From Cryptomeria japonica (taxonomy: Eukaryota; Streptophyta; Pinopsida; Cupressales; Cupressaceae): a stretch of 64,000 nt of DNA. Position 1 is the first letter of the stretch, and each line of letters begins with the position of its first letter. Position numbers and translations under genes: made by a program. The notes beneath the pieces were generated by a model. That model was not told the origin of the DNA, ran no database searches, and saw only the letters and a list, made by a program, of their open reading frames with translations. Positions 45,801 through 56,846 of this stretch are shown piece after piece. Location of the stretch: the NCBI RefSeq assembly GCF_030272615.1, contig NC_081415.1:598243335-598307334 (forward strand). The letters are read 5' to 3'.

Positions 45801-47997
45801 AATTTGTCTTTGAACAGTGAGAAGTGTTTTATTATGATGGAAGAAGGAATAGTCCTTGGCCACCATATATTTGTACAAGGCATAAAGGTGGATCCAACAA
45901 AGATTGAGGTCAGTCAGCATATTAATGACCCTGTAAAGAAAAAAGATGTGAGAAGTTTTATGGGTCATGCTGGACTACAGAAAGTTTATCAAAGATTTCA
46001 GTAAAATTGCAAGTCCCTTATATTCATTGCTTACCAAAGATGCAGAATTTAAATGGACCCCAGCATGCAATGAAGCTTTCTCAAAGCTTAAGCATGCTTT
46101 GACTCAAGTACTAGTTCTTAAGGGGCCAAATTGGTCTGTACCATTCCAAATCCATACCTATGCATTTGATTATGCAATAGGAGTAGTGTTGGGACAAAAA
46201 GTTGACAAGTTGGAAAATGCAATATATTATATCAGCAAGAATTTGCAGGGACCTGAATTGAATTATATAGTTACTGAAAAGGAAATGCTAGTTGTTATAT
46301 ATGCCCTTAATAAATTTACACACTATATTACAGGGTATCCCATATTTGTGCATACAGATCATACTACAACTAGATATCTCATGAATAAGCCATCAATCAC
46401 TGGTAGATTAGCTCGCTGGTTATTGTTGATGCAAGAATTTGATATTATAGTTGTTGATAAGCCATGGAAGTCTAATGTGGTTGTAGATTATCTTTTATGT
46501 CTTCAATTGCAAGAAGATTCTATAATGATAGACGACACTTTTCCAGATGAACATTTGTTTCTCATACAAGCTCACACTCCATGGTATGCTGATATTGCCA
46601 ACTATTTAGCTGCAGCTAAGATGGCAATTTCTTTTTCTCCTAAGGAAAGAAGGTTGTTGGTTGAGAAAATTTTTAACTTTTCATGGATTGTTGATTGTCT
46701 ATTTTATACTGGACCTGACCAAGTCATGTGAAGATGTGTCAGAGAAGATGAAACATATGACATCCTGCATGCATGTCATGATGAGCCATGTGGAGGTCAT
46801 GTTGTTGCCAAAAGAACAACACTGAAAATACTTAATACAAGATATTATTGGCCCACATTATAAAAGGATACAACTCAGTACACAAGGAAATGTGACAGAT
46901 GTCAGCGAATGGGCAAACCTACAAAATCTAATGAGATGCCACTATATCCTCAAATATCAGTAACACCATTTGACAAGTGGGGATTAGATTTTGTTGGCCC
47001 CATTGATCCACCTTCTAATGGCAAATCTTATATCTTGGTATGTAGAGACTATGTAACAAAATGGGTAGAAGCTAGAGCCATGACACATGCAAGAGATAAT
47101 AAGGTGGTTGAGTTTCTCTATGAAGAGATATTTACAAGATATGGAGTACCAAGGGAGATTGTCTCAGATCAGGGACCTCAATTTACATCAACCTTGATAA
47201 AAGATTTGGTCAATGAATACAATATAAGACATAGGAAATCTACTCCATATCATCTACAGTCTAATGGACAAGTAGAAGTTACAAATAGAGAGCTTGAGGC
47301 TATTTTTACAAAAACAGTGTTTGTTCATAGGAAAGATTGGTCTCATCGGCTTTCAGAAGCAATTTGGGCATATAGAACAACTTGGAAAACACCAATTGGT
47401 TTCACACCTTTTGAGATGGTTTATGGCAAAACAAAAATGATGCCTATTGAATTTGAACATAAAACCTTGAGAACAAATTTACAACTAATTATGACATTGT
47501 CTGAAGCACAAAAAGAATGCATTCAGTAGTTAAATGCTCTTGATGAATGGAGGAAGATAGGTGTTCAACAGATAGAATTGATTCAAAATCAAAGAGCAAG
47601 ATGGTATGATAAATATATCAGAGAAAAGAAATTCAAAGTTGGTGACTAAGTACTCTTGTATGATTCCAGATATAAAGATGCTATGGGAAAACTTCAAACA
47701 AGGTGGTTAGGTCCTTATGAGATAGAAGAAGTTTTTTAGAATGGAGTAGTCTGTTTGTCTACAATAGATCTTGTTTGATTTAAACTCTTAGTGAATGGAC
47801 ACCACCTACGACTATATCACAAACCAGCTACTAGAGAGGAGTTCCTGCAGCTGTTTGCTCCACAAAGTGACATAAAGGTTCTTGCAGCCATTGAAAAGGT
47901 TCCTGCAGCAACTCATGAGCTTCCTGTTGCAATTAAGAAGGCTAATAAAGGTAATGTTCTTGCAGCCTTTTCAGTGGACATATTTATCAGTTCATAA
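45801..47997 (+). pseudogene. pol: Element VI reverse transcriptase end, RNase H and integrase
   Basis: The frame resumes with NLSLNSEKCFIMMEEG and LGHHI, shifts by one near 45975, and stays open 45967-46731. RNase H: the usual DAS motif reads TYAFDYAIG, so its catalytic Asp is lost; EKEML and HTDHTT are kept. Integrase: HACHDEPCGGH and CDRCQR form the HHCC domain. The core has LDFVGPID (46986), VSDQGPQF (47164) and NGQVEVTNRE (47266), so D, D and E are present. The tail ends at 47997 with several VPAAT/LPVAI repeats encoded by copies of the TTCCTGCAGC motif. Confidence 0.9.
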
Positions 47998-48471
47998 TAA
48001 AATATTTCTATTTTATATGGGAATATTCTTCTCCGTACATAAAATCCCATCCACTTCATTCCATCCCATGTTCTTACCTATCACTTCATTTCATTTCACT
48101 TCATTTTCATACAATTGCAGGTACGTGTATATTGTATTTTATTTTAATTATGCATTTATTAGTTCATTATGATTATATCATGTTTAAATCCGCTCCGCTA
48201 CCCGAAATCTTGTCAGCTTGTGTGGACATGTGCTAGGTTAAGTTGGGGGGGGGGGGGTACTTTATGGTTCATTTTCCAATATGATTAACTATCAGTCCTT
48301 TTTGGTACCCCAAATTGATATGCTTCCCATCATTGTCGATTATGTTATCATTTCATGCAAGTGAATGATAAAGTTTGCTGCCAGAACTAAGATGTGTAAA
48401 GAGATTTCATTTTTAGCAATACTATCAAATATTCTGGTTCAGCTAGAGAGAGAAAATTATCAGAGTAAAAG

Positions 48472-50820
48472 ATGGGCAATGATCTAATTCGCCATGAGCC
48501 AATGGTCCATGAAGGGTTTCTGTAGGATGGTCTTTGTGAATATTATTTCCGAAACCATGGCTGGTTGGATTACTTCTTGAAAATTAGGGATTACAATGAA
48601 GAAATTGCTGCAGAATTCATGCATTCCTTTCATGAAGGGGAAGCTATGGTTAAAGGTTTGAGGGTAATTGCTACAAAACAACGAATAGTGGAAGTAACAG
48701 GGTTGTTGCAGGAAGGAGAACTCTTTCCAGAATCAAAAGATGCAAGGAGTGCTAGGGCAGAGTTCACAATTCCTATAGATGGACCCTTAATGGTGGCTAG
48801 ACAAGGAACTAGAAGGGTTTCTTTACCGGAACATTGGCCTCAAGTAGCTTTGTATATCATGAAGTATATTACATGTGAAGGACGGTATTCAAACCTACAT
48901 TCACCTCATTTTAGGTAGGTTAGTCATCTGCAGCATGGTCAACAAGTTAATGTACCTAATTTTTTATATCATTTCATCTCTACAAGTGCTAAGGAGACGC
49001 GAAAAAATGGAAATCGCTCCATTAGCCATTATGGACTAGTTAAGCTACTTGTACAGTAGTCCCTGAGAGATGTTTTGCAAATGGAATGGGGTGTATTTGA
49101 GGATATACTGCAATTTCAAATTGAGGATGCCCCTGTTGCAGATAACCCACCGATTGAAGAAGAGAGTGTTGCAGAAGATCCTTCTGATGAAGATGAGGGT
49201 TTGCTTGTTGCTAAAGGAGCCGCAGTTATGATAGAAGAAAATATTGAAGTGGAGTCAATTGAATAACAACCCTCTACTTCTCTTCAAAGAGATTCACCCG
49301 TTCTGCAAAGGAAAGGAAAGGAGCTAGAAAAGGATGAATCAGATGAAGAACTTGTTATCCGACCACAGGTAACTCAGATTCCTCCTGCAGCCAAGAAGCA
49401 TAGGACAAAAATAAAAACTCCTGTAGCCATTCCAAAAGTGTATGTAAGAAGAACAAGAAGGAGGACACAAAAGGCTCAACCTATGAGTAATCCCGCAGAG
49501 GTGATTGCAGAAGAAACTTCGGAAGAAGAAAATGTTGTGGAGGAAGAAATCCAAGAACACCCAATGGAGGAAGAAATTCAAGAACACCCTACAGAAGAAA
49601 AAATTCAAGAAGAGGTTGTTATAGATAAACTAGCAAATCTTGCTTCTATGGCATTGCAATGTGAAGAAATTGTTGAGGATGTTCTACAACAACCTGAAGA
49701 AAATATGGGAGATATGCTAGCCCAGAATGAGGAGTTTATCGAAGAAATCCCACAGTCTAAGGTAGGACTTATTAGACCTCCTTCATCCCTAAGTAGTTTA
49801 TCTATTGCTTTAACATTTTATAGGCAATGGGAAATAGAGAAGGATAGGTTGTAGGGGATAATTATTAAGTAGAAAAAAGAGATTGAAAAGAGAGATAATA
49901 GAATTGAGGAATTAGAAGCTAAGGTAGAAGTGATTTATGGTATGGTTCCTAAGTTGATGTAGTGTAGGGCACCCCCAAGAGTTTATGCAGTACATTTGAA
50001 AGAGTGGTATCTAAACCTCAGACTAAACCACATTGTTAGGGACCTTAATCCATCCTTGGAAAAACCTGAGGAATTCTAGTATGCTTATCAAATGTCTCCA
50101 CCTATTGTGAAGAATTTGTTATGTGAATTATACTTACATAACTATTTTGTACCCCAAGACAAGGAATGGAATCCTTTATTGTATATTGGGGACATCCATA
50201 TCAGAGCTTTAATGTCATGGATCCAAAATGAGATTATCATAGGGCCACAAGCCAGGGAGTATGAAAAATTAGAGCTTGACTGTCCATTACCATTGAGAAG
50301 GGAATCAGAAGCACCAAGGGTTCTCTATTATGATTGGCAAAAGTTACTGATAAGAGATGATGTTAGTACGATATTACTTCCAATGAAAGAGGAAGTCTAT
50401 CAAGCGTATGAGCATTTGGTTCAAGCTGACAGGACAACCGCAATGAAAGGGTTAGCTCAATGCTGGAATAATCTACCAGAACATTTAAAATAGGGAGAAC
50501 CTTACTCACTTCAGAATTTTCATGCAGCCATACAAAGAGCCCCCAGATACATATAGTTAGGCAGAGAGAAAGCCAACAGCTAGCTTCCATTGATCTTTCA
50601 ACCTTCGATCCTTATGTGGCCACTTTTGGCATGCCAACCAACAAAACAGAATTATGATGCAGTTGCAGAGGAAACAACTAGATGGTCCAAGTTGGAAAAA
50701 ATGAAAGGATTTTATTGGAATTTGGCTTCCAAGGGAATAGGACAGGACACTGTTGGTGATTTCAGAGTTTCAGCAAAATTCAGAAATTTTCCTTTTGTTG
50801 CAGGAGCAGCAAACCCTTAA
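48472..50820 (+). pseudogene. Extra 783-codon frame of element VI (plant transposon protein-like)
   Basis: Starting at ATG 48472 a single frame runs to TAA 50818 with no frameshift. It has eleven internal stops: ten TAG (48523, 48916, 49057, 49852, 49870, 49960, 50077, 50491, 50554, 50581) and one TAA (49264). The N-terminal 190 residues have the pattern of the putative plant transposon protein family: AEFMHSFHEGEAMVKG, VEVTGL, LPEHWPQVALYIMKYI, then VNVPNFLYHFI and SISHYGLVKLL. A basic and then Glu-rich middle follows (residues 200-450), including an EEEIQEHP repeat. After that come a coiled-coil piece and a second globular part. It lies between integrase and the polypurine tract, in sense, where Tat-lineage elements often carry extra frames. 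Role unknown; not an evident envelope, with no signal peptide or membrane span. Confidence 0.75.
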
Positions 50821-50832
50821 AGTTGGGGGGCA
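50816..50832 (+). promoter_or_regulatory. Polypurine tract of element VI
   Basis: TAAAGTTGGGGGGCA overlaps the stop of the extra frame and directly precedes the 3' LTR start TGATAAG. Confidence 0.85.
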
Positions 50833-52098
50833 TGATAAGTTGATACTTTGACATGTTTTTTATCACAAATCTTAGGTTATTGGCATCTTTTGGGTTGCAT
50901 TTTGATAGTAAAGGATTGTGAATTGACTATATGTAATCCATGTGTTAAACTTGAATTTATGAAATCATGTTTGAACTTTGTCGGTTAATTCCTACAGCCA
51001 TACCAAGTTATTCCTGCAGCCAGGCGATTTGTCCCTGTTGATATGCGGATTATTTAGGATAATGTCATATGTGAGTTAATGAATGTATTAATTGAGTAAG
51101 ATATGTATGCATGCCCTTGTATGTTGTTCTTGTTTAGTGTAGATAATAAATGATGTTGCGGTGGATGATTTCGTTTTGTGCCCAAAGACTAAAGAATCAC
51201 GTACAGATTAAATGGAGATCAAACTAAAGGGGATCTGAGCAGGCGCAACGTATGGCATAATCAGAGCAGTCATAATTCACTATGGGAGTTTAACTCTAGT
51301 ACGTATTGAATTCACAAAATATCACTATGGCGTGCAAAGATTGTGATTCGGTTTAGATCCACTGGTTGTTCCTGCAACCAAGCTCTAGTTATCTCCTTTA
51401 TCTGACATTCATCCGCCTCTTCTTCTGGGCATGATTTGAGTTGTCCATTGTAGTTTGTCTTTTCTTTATAATAATCTCTTCCTTTTTCTTAGAGGTTAGA
51501 CAAGATAGAAAGGAATTGAGCAAAGAGTTTTTAAAAGCATTCTAGAGTTTTCTTTTAGAACATGTAATCGATTTTAGAATCAAATAAAGCAAAGATATGT
51601 TGTTCTGATCTGTTAAAAATATTTTGCTGGAAGTTTGATATCACTCATCCAAGGGGGCCCACTTGGTGAGTGATCCTGTGTTTATGTTAATTGAAGTTTG
51701 TTTTTACCTAGTTGCAGTAGAAGTTCATGACTGGATTGTTCCTGCAGCCACTGTAAATAGATCCACTGACTATTCCTGCAGCCAAGACAGAACAGTGTGA
51801 TTTCTGTTATTTACATTAGATCATTCCAACATTGTTTTATAAAGCTTTCATGTAGCTTTTTATGATTTCCATTCTTTCCTTTCCTTTTTGCATAATGTTA
51901 GTTACTGTAGCAATACAGAATAACCATTTAAGGAGCTTAGTGCATATATATTGCAGATCCATTTCAAGTTTTACGTTCTTGGATTGATAACTAAATGAAC
52001 ACTAGCCATGAAAATAGTAAACTCTACCATATGAATGTCCAAACTTCAGATTGAGACTTCAATTAGAGTAATTATTATCATTATAGTTGGGGTAGACA
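50833..52098 (+). mobile_element. 3' LTR of element VI
   Basis: Direct repeat of 39460-40724, followed by the target copy GGATG. Confidence 0.95.
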
Positions 52099-52593
52099 GG
52101 ATGCGAGATAAGCAGACCTAATATGCGAACTATAGGTTAAGGGTTTATGTATGTAGCAGAGCTTAAACTGGTACTGGATCTGGCATAGTAGATACTAATC
52201 TGAAGTAGTACAAGACATTGGATTAATATAATCCATTTTTGTAAGTCAGTGTGACTTCTTTTGTAATTGAGCAGCAAGCTCTAGGCACTTGGCCTTACTG
52301 CATGTGTAGGCCCCTATTGTAAGAGTAATATTCCCTTATTGGCCAGTAAGCGAATATTGTGGGTCACAAATCCCACCAAGGTTTTTCCCACACTGGGTTT
52401 CCTCATTAAAATACTGTGTTATGGTGTGCTTCTCATGGGGTTGTTGTTATTCTTGTTTACTGCATTATTTCTTGTTTATCGGTACACAATTTTAATATGC
52501 TTTTCATGTTTTAAGTCAAGTAAATTTACTAACCAGTTAGATACTAATTCACCCCCCCCCCTCTCAGTATCTTTGGGAATCCTAATCCTAACA

Positions 52594-53157
52594 AAGTACA
52601 CTTATGGTTACAATTGAGAAATTGACAAGAAAAGATGTTTCTGCACCGATAAATCCTACAAGATACAAATCTATGATTGGAGGTCTGTTTTATTTGACTC
52701 GGACTAGGCCTAACATTATGATTGTTGTTTGTATTGTTTCAAGATTTCAGAGTGATCCTAGAGAAAATAATGATATGGTGGTGAAAATGATTTTTAGATA
52801 CTTGCAGGGTACATTAGAATATGGCTTATGGTATCCTAATAATGATAACTTTACTTTATGTGCATAGATAGATGCTTATTGGGTTGGAGATGTTGATGAC
52901 CGAAAAAGTACTTCCGGTGGAGCTTTCTTTCTTGGAAAGAAGTTGGTTTCGTGGATAAGCAAGAAACGGTTGTGTACTTATCTATCTACTGCTAAAGCTG
53001 AATATGTTGATGCTGCTACTAATTGTACACAAGTTTTATGGATGAAGCAATTGTTGAAGGATATAAAGGTAGATTGTGATGCACCGGTAGTTATTCACTG
53101 TGATAACTCTACTGCTATTGATATATCAAAGAATTTGGTATTTCATTCTAAAACAAA
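52594..53157 (+). pseudogene. pol: Copia element II gag-pol, RNase H part
   Basis: Resumes after the solo LTR and AAGTA with TLMVTIEKLTRKD, then YKSMIGGLFYLT, RPNIM, VSRFQSDP, YLQGT and the RNase H core (DAYWVGDVDDRKSTSG, VSWISKKR, STAKAEYVDAA, IHCDN). A TAG interrupts at 52867. It is cut at 53157 in FHSKT by the insertion described next and resumes at 54637. Confidence 0.85.
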
Positions 53158-54631
53158 TGATGCACAACCATTTACACACCCAAAGGATAGGTCCAAAAGG
53201 TTTATTTTGACCCCATGTGATAACAAGGATCCTGCAAAAGAGGGACTCCACACCTTAAGGTTTGAACTACTCACACTCTTCTAACCTAGCACCTACTCAA
53301 GATGAGTAAATGACCTCAACATTCCCAAAATTCCTCACCATGACTCTTGATCTTAGGGGCCTTGGATTTGGTCCACTCAAGACATCTAAGAACTATTCCA
53401 AGCATTGGTTTTGGATTTTGGCATCAATGCCCCATTCTTCCTTTGTAAACCTACCCCTCTAGCTAGTAGCTCTATTTGGTGATTATTTTGTCCTTAACTC
53501 CAAAATCTTGCATGCACCCTAGTAAAATGTTTACCATTCTAGATACCCTTTATGGAGTTACAACCATCCCCAAAATGGATTGGCAAGATTTGCAACCAAA
53601 GGGTCTGAACCGTTTAGAAGCCTAGAGACCTAATTAGGACAATTAGGCCTAACTTACAAAGAAACACCCATTTCTAGATATCCAACTACAAAACCAACTT
53701 CATGAACATGTGGGGGACCTTGAATAACTTCTAATTCCAAGGTGTCATGCTTAGAATCCACTGCTATAAGATTTTAGGGTGGCTGCCCTAATTTTGTGAA
53801 AGGTAGTCACATGGAGATGCCTACCTAGGTTCGCTTCAAACTCCTCACAATCAAGCCTTCCCTACAAAAACCCATGGAAATCATAAATTAAACTGACCAA
53901 TCTTGCATTTCACTAAAGGAAATAATTTTTTAGATGGGTGATATGCAAGATATGGTCAGTTTTGGTCAAAACCCTAGCCAAACCCTTGTTTTCAGGGTTG
54001 CAGTCAATAAAACAAAGATTTCTCTCTACTCACAAAAGATCAAATCCTCAAATCACTACCAAAACAAAAAAATTTCAACCCTCCATCTACTCAAAGAGTG
54101 ATTTTGTCTAATTCAACTCGTACCAGGCCTTACAACCTCTATAAACTCAGAATTTTTGGGAAAAACTCAATTTTTAGTGTCTTATTGCTTTCAAACTCCA
54201 ATACACATTAACTCTAACCTTTGGAATCATGTCCACAAGGCTTATATCCTTCCCCAATGGTTACCAACTAAATTTTGAAGAGGTTGGAGCCATTGAGAGG
54301 CTTACAACAACCAAAAGTGGAAAAGTTGCACATTTTGACAAAGTTGTCAATTCACACCAATTTGGGATCCACACAACTTGGATCAACCAAACATCACCTA
54401 CACACCCTAAAATCCTATCAAAAATTTTAAAAAATATCAATATACCCCTTATACACCAAATTGTCCAAATTGGCTTATCAGGATGCCTAATTTGTGACAA
54501 TGGTTTACATAGTGGGGTCCTTATTGAATACATGAAAAGTTCACACACAAAAGACATTCATAATGATCCTAAGGACCTAGTCTTCATCACCAGATCCATG
54601 ATTTGCTTGTAGAGGAGGTTCCCCTACACCA
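53158..54631 (+). mobile_element. 1474-bp TG...CA insertion, probably a solo LTR
   Basis: Starts TGATGCACAACC, ends CCCTACACCA, and has a perfect ACAAA target duplication (53153-53157 and 54632-54636). The RNase H of copia II reads across. It has no similarity by eye to the other LTRs here. It contains a 127-codon frame near its 3' end. A solo LTR of an unseen family fits best; a small non-autonomous element is the alternative. Confidence 0.75.
54229..54612 (+). CDS. Intact 127-codon frame inside the 1474-bp insertion
   Basis: ATG 54229 to TAG 54610 with no interruption. The product has no membrane span or known motif; it reads as a small mixed globular protein with KILKNINIPLIHQIVQIGLS and a LHSGVLIEYM segment. 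The intact frame stands out in a window where nearly all frames are broken, and the ATG context is clean. It could be the N-terminal piece of a gag that overlaps LTR sequence, or chance. Function unknown. Confidence 0.35.
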   Translation: MSTRLISFPNGYQLNFEEVGAIERLTTTKSGKVAHFDKVVNSHQFGIHTTWINQTSPTHPKILSKILKNINIPLIHQIVQIGLSGCLICDNGLHSGVLIEYMKSSHTKDIHNDPKDLVFITRSMICL

Positions 54632-54636
54632 ACAAA

Positions 54637-55160
54637 GCACATATCTATCAAGTATAAGTTTTTGAAAGAGAAAGTGGAAGCAAATGAAGTTAGACTGGTT
54701 TATGTGAACACTAAAGAGAAGATTGCATATATTTTCACTAAACCTTTATCCAAGGAATCATTTGAGTACCTGAGAGACGAATTGGGAGTTTCTTCCCCTC
54801 GAGTAGAGACTTGATTGATGTGGCTTGGCATCAGTCCGATATGCACTATCTGAGATACTATTCATTCTAGCACTGATGTGAGATGTTATTGCTCAGGGGG
54901 AGTAGTCAGCTTTGTGATTCAGAGGCTTATGTTTTTGCTTTGATAAATCTGTCATATTTCTGGCATTGATGTCAAAGGGGAAGAGATATTGATGTGAAAA
55001 AGTTAAAGAAGGAAATAATAAATGTTAAAGACGGAGAGATATTCAGAGCTATATGCGGGTGATTATTGGTTGTCTTCTATAGGGGGAGACTTGTTTGGCA
55101 TTTCTTGGTACTTAGATGTTTTTCACATCTAGTGTTTTCATCAATGCCAAAGGGGGATAT
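54637..55160 (+). pseudogene. pol: Copia element II pol end, 3' UTR and two polypurine tracts
   Basis: The RNase H tail resumes with ISIKYKFLKEKVEANEVRL and IFTKPLSKESFEYLRDELG, ending near 54810. A first polypurine-like tract (TGATGTCAAAGGGGAAGAG) is at 54967-54985. The true one, GCCAAAGGGGGATAT, is at 55146-55160 next to the LTR. Confidence 0.85.
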
Positions 55161-56375
55161 TGTTGGCCCTTTTATGGAATTGATTATGTGTTGTATTGAT
55201 GTTTTTGTCATTGATGTCAACACTAGTTGTTTGGATGCTTTACCGACACACTTCTGGTCCTGATAAGATGAGTAGTTTCTGGTTAACTTGGATCTGGCAT
55301 GATCTAGTAGACTCTGGTATAGTCTGGTGATGGAATTGGCTTGTTCATGATACTTATACTCATATTTGGTCAGTTGGTTTTGGTCTGGAAATTGGATGCT
55401 ATCTTGCTTTCTTAGAAGATTGGTTTCTAGTTCTAGCGAGGGTTTCACCAGCAGAGCTTTTGATGGAGATCTTTGATGAATTGCATAAGTGGTGTTGGTA
55501 CAACTTTTGATGGAGTTCCAGGATGCTGTTGGTGATCGTGTTCGAGACTTGGCAGTTGGAGATCATTGTTGTGGTGTGTGGACCTATACTTGGTCCCGGT
55601 TGGTCTAATTTATGGACCGACTTTGATGTAATGTAAGGATAGGACCTATTGATGTATTTTCGGGATGTCTTCTGTGCTGATATTATTTGTTTGGTCTAAG
55701 GTCGACATGTTTAATATTTATGTAATCAGTTTATTGTCTGGTGACCGACCTGATTGTTTATGATTAAGGGTTTGTATAAATAAATGTAAGATCTCATTGT
55801 ACATCATCATGGTTATATGTAAGAGGTCATGGTCAAGGAATGTAATGTGCAAATAATGTAATATCATTCAGGAAGAGGAGTTGGTCGATCATTGGAGATT
55901 GAATTGGGTTTATGTAAGAGGATTTAGTCCTTCGGTATTGAGCTTAACCCAAACTATACTCAGCCATAGGAGATGCTATCTTTTGTAGTTCAACACTTCT
56001 CTGGATTGTAGTCTGGATTTATATGTATTCATTGAGACTCCTTTTGTGATGAGCAGTGCGCTCTAGGCTATTGGCCTTTCTGCAAGTGCAGGCCCTTCAT
56101 TGTAATTCACATACTGCAGAAGTATTATTTGACTGTGGGTAGGCTTCCCATCGTGTTTCTTCCCTTTGCTGGGTTTTTCACGTATAAATCTTGGTGTTAT
56201 GTGGATGGCTTTTATTCTATGATGATTGTTTATGCTTAATTGATTAACTAATATTCCCGTATTAATGTTTTGGGTTCCGGTATTAAAGTTTTAATTGCTG
56301 AATGTTCTTGTAATCTATGACAACTGATTCACCCCTCCCTCTCAGTTGTCTTCCAATTATCTGAACTATCTAACA
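55161..56375 (+). mobile_element. 3' LTR of copia element II
   Basis: Direct repeat of 34425-35608, with TATAAATA at 55775-55782 and the palindrome at about 55203-55220. It ends CTATCTAACA, and LINE sequence follows. Confidence 0.9.
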
Positions 56376-56846
56376 GGCATTTACTAAAACAAGGTCTTTT
56401 TTGGATTTGTAATAGGCATGTTAAAGCTTTGCTTTGGAAGGATTCTTGGGATGGTTTACCTCCTATTCTTTCTCAATTCCCTAATTTGTATCCCCTTTGT
56501 AATATTTTTTTTGCTGCTAGCTGGAGTGAAGTTGAGAAATTAAAAGTTTCTTTGAGAGTGGGGAGAGGAGAAGTGGCTAGATGGAAAAAATGACATGAGT
56601 GGCCTCCAAGAGGATCAGTGTCGGAGGATAGGGAAGCTCTTACTAGGATTTTAGCAAGTAGAATGTGTAACTCTCTTCAAGGAGCTGACATCCTTGCTTG
56701 GAGCCCTAATCCAAACGGCAAGTTCTTGGTGGCCTCAAGATACCAGGAGCTTAAAATAATGGCTTTTGACAAGGTGGAAGTTGCCTAGTGGAAGCTAGTT
56801 TGGAATAATTTAGCCTAGCCCAAGTGTAACTTTTTCTTGTGGTTGG
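56376..56846 (+). pseudogene. LINE ORF2, 3' part: reverse transcriptase thumb and zinc-binding end
   Basis: Continues the LINE after copia II: LLKQGLFWICNRHVKALLW, then KDSWDGLPPIL, LPNLY-like and KCNFFLWLV. These are typical of the region after the fingers-palm domain and of the zf-RVT domain at the end of plant LINE ORF2. TAG and TGA stops break it. It is cut at 56846 by the LTR of element V; the rest of the LINE must lie beyond the window. Confidence 0.85.

Larger units (their letters stand above)
39460..52098 (+). mobile_element. Ty3/gypsy element VI (Tat/Athila-like), full length
   Basis: LTRs 39460-40724 and 50833-52098 (1265 and 1266 bp) start TGATAAGTTG and end GGGGTAGACA, about 95 percent identical by eye. 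The target duplication GGATG is perfect (39455-39459 and 52099-52103). Order: LTR, Asp-type primer site, gag, protease, reverse transcriptase, RNase H, integrase, a long extra frame, polypurine tract, LTR. A minus-strand solo LTR (44253-45795) splits the reverse transcriptase. Without it the element is about 11.1 kb. Confidence 0.95.
39156..52593 (+). mobile_element. Solo copia LTR, split by element VI
   Basis: Left part 39156-39459 starts TGTTGGCAAATGC and holds the TTGTCATTGATGGCAAC palindrome at 39204-39220. Right part 52099-52593 ends AATCCTAACA after a C-run. Joined at the GGATG duplication they make one LTR of about 794 bp. The target copies AAGTA lie at 39151-39155 and 52594-52598. With no internal region it is a solo LTR, left by recombination of a former full element. 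It is the same family as the LTRs of element III. Confidence 0.85.
34425..56375 (+). mobile_element. Ty1/copia element II, carrying nested insertions
   Basis: LTRs at 34425-35608 and 55161-56375 are direct repeats, about nine tenths identical by eye, with small indels. The bases next to the ends are CGCAT and GGCAT, four of five matching. The LINE reading resumes after 56375, proving the insertion. Removing the nested pieces (39156-52593 and 53158-54631) leaves about 7 kb, the normal size of a copia element. Confidence 0.9.
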
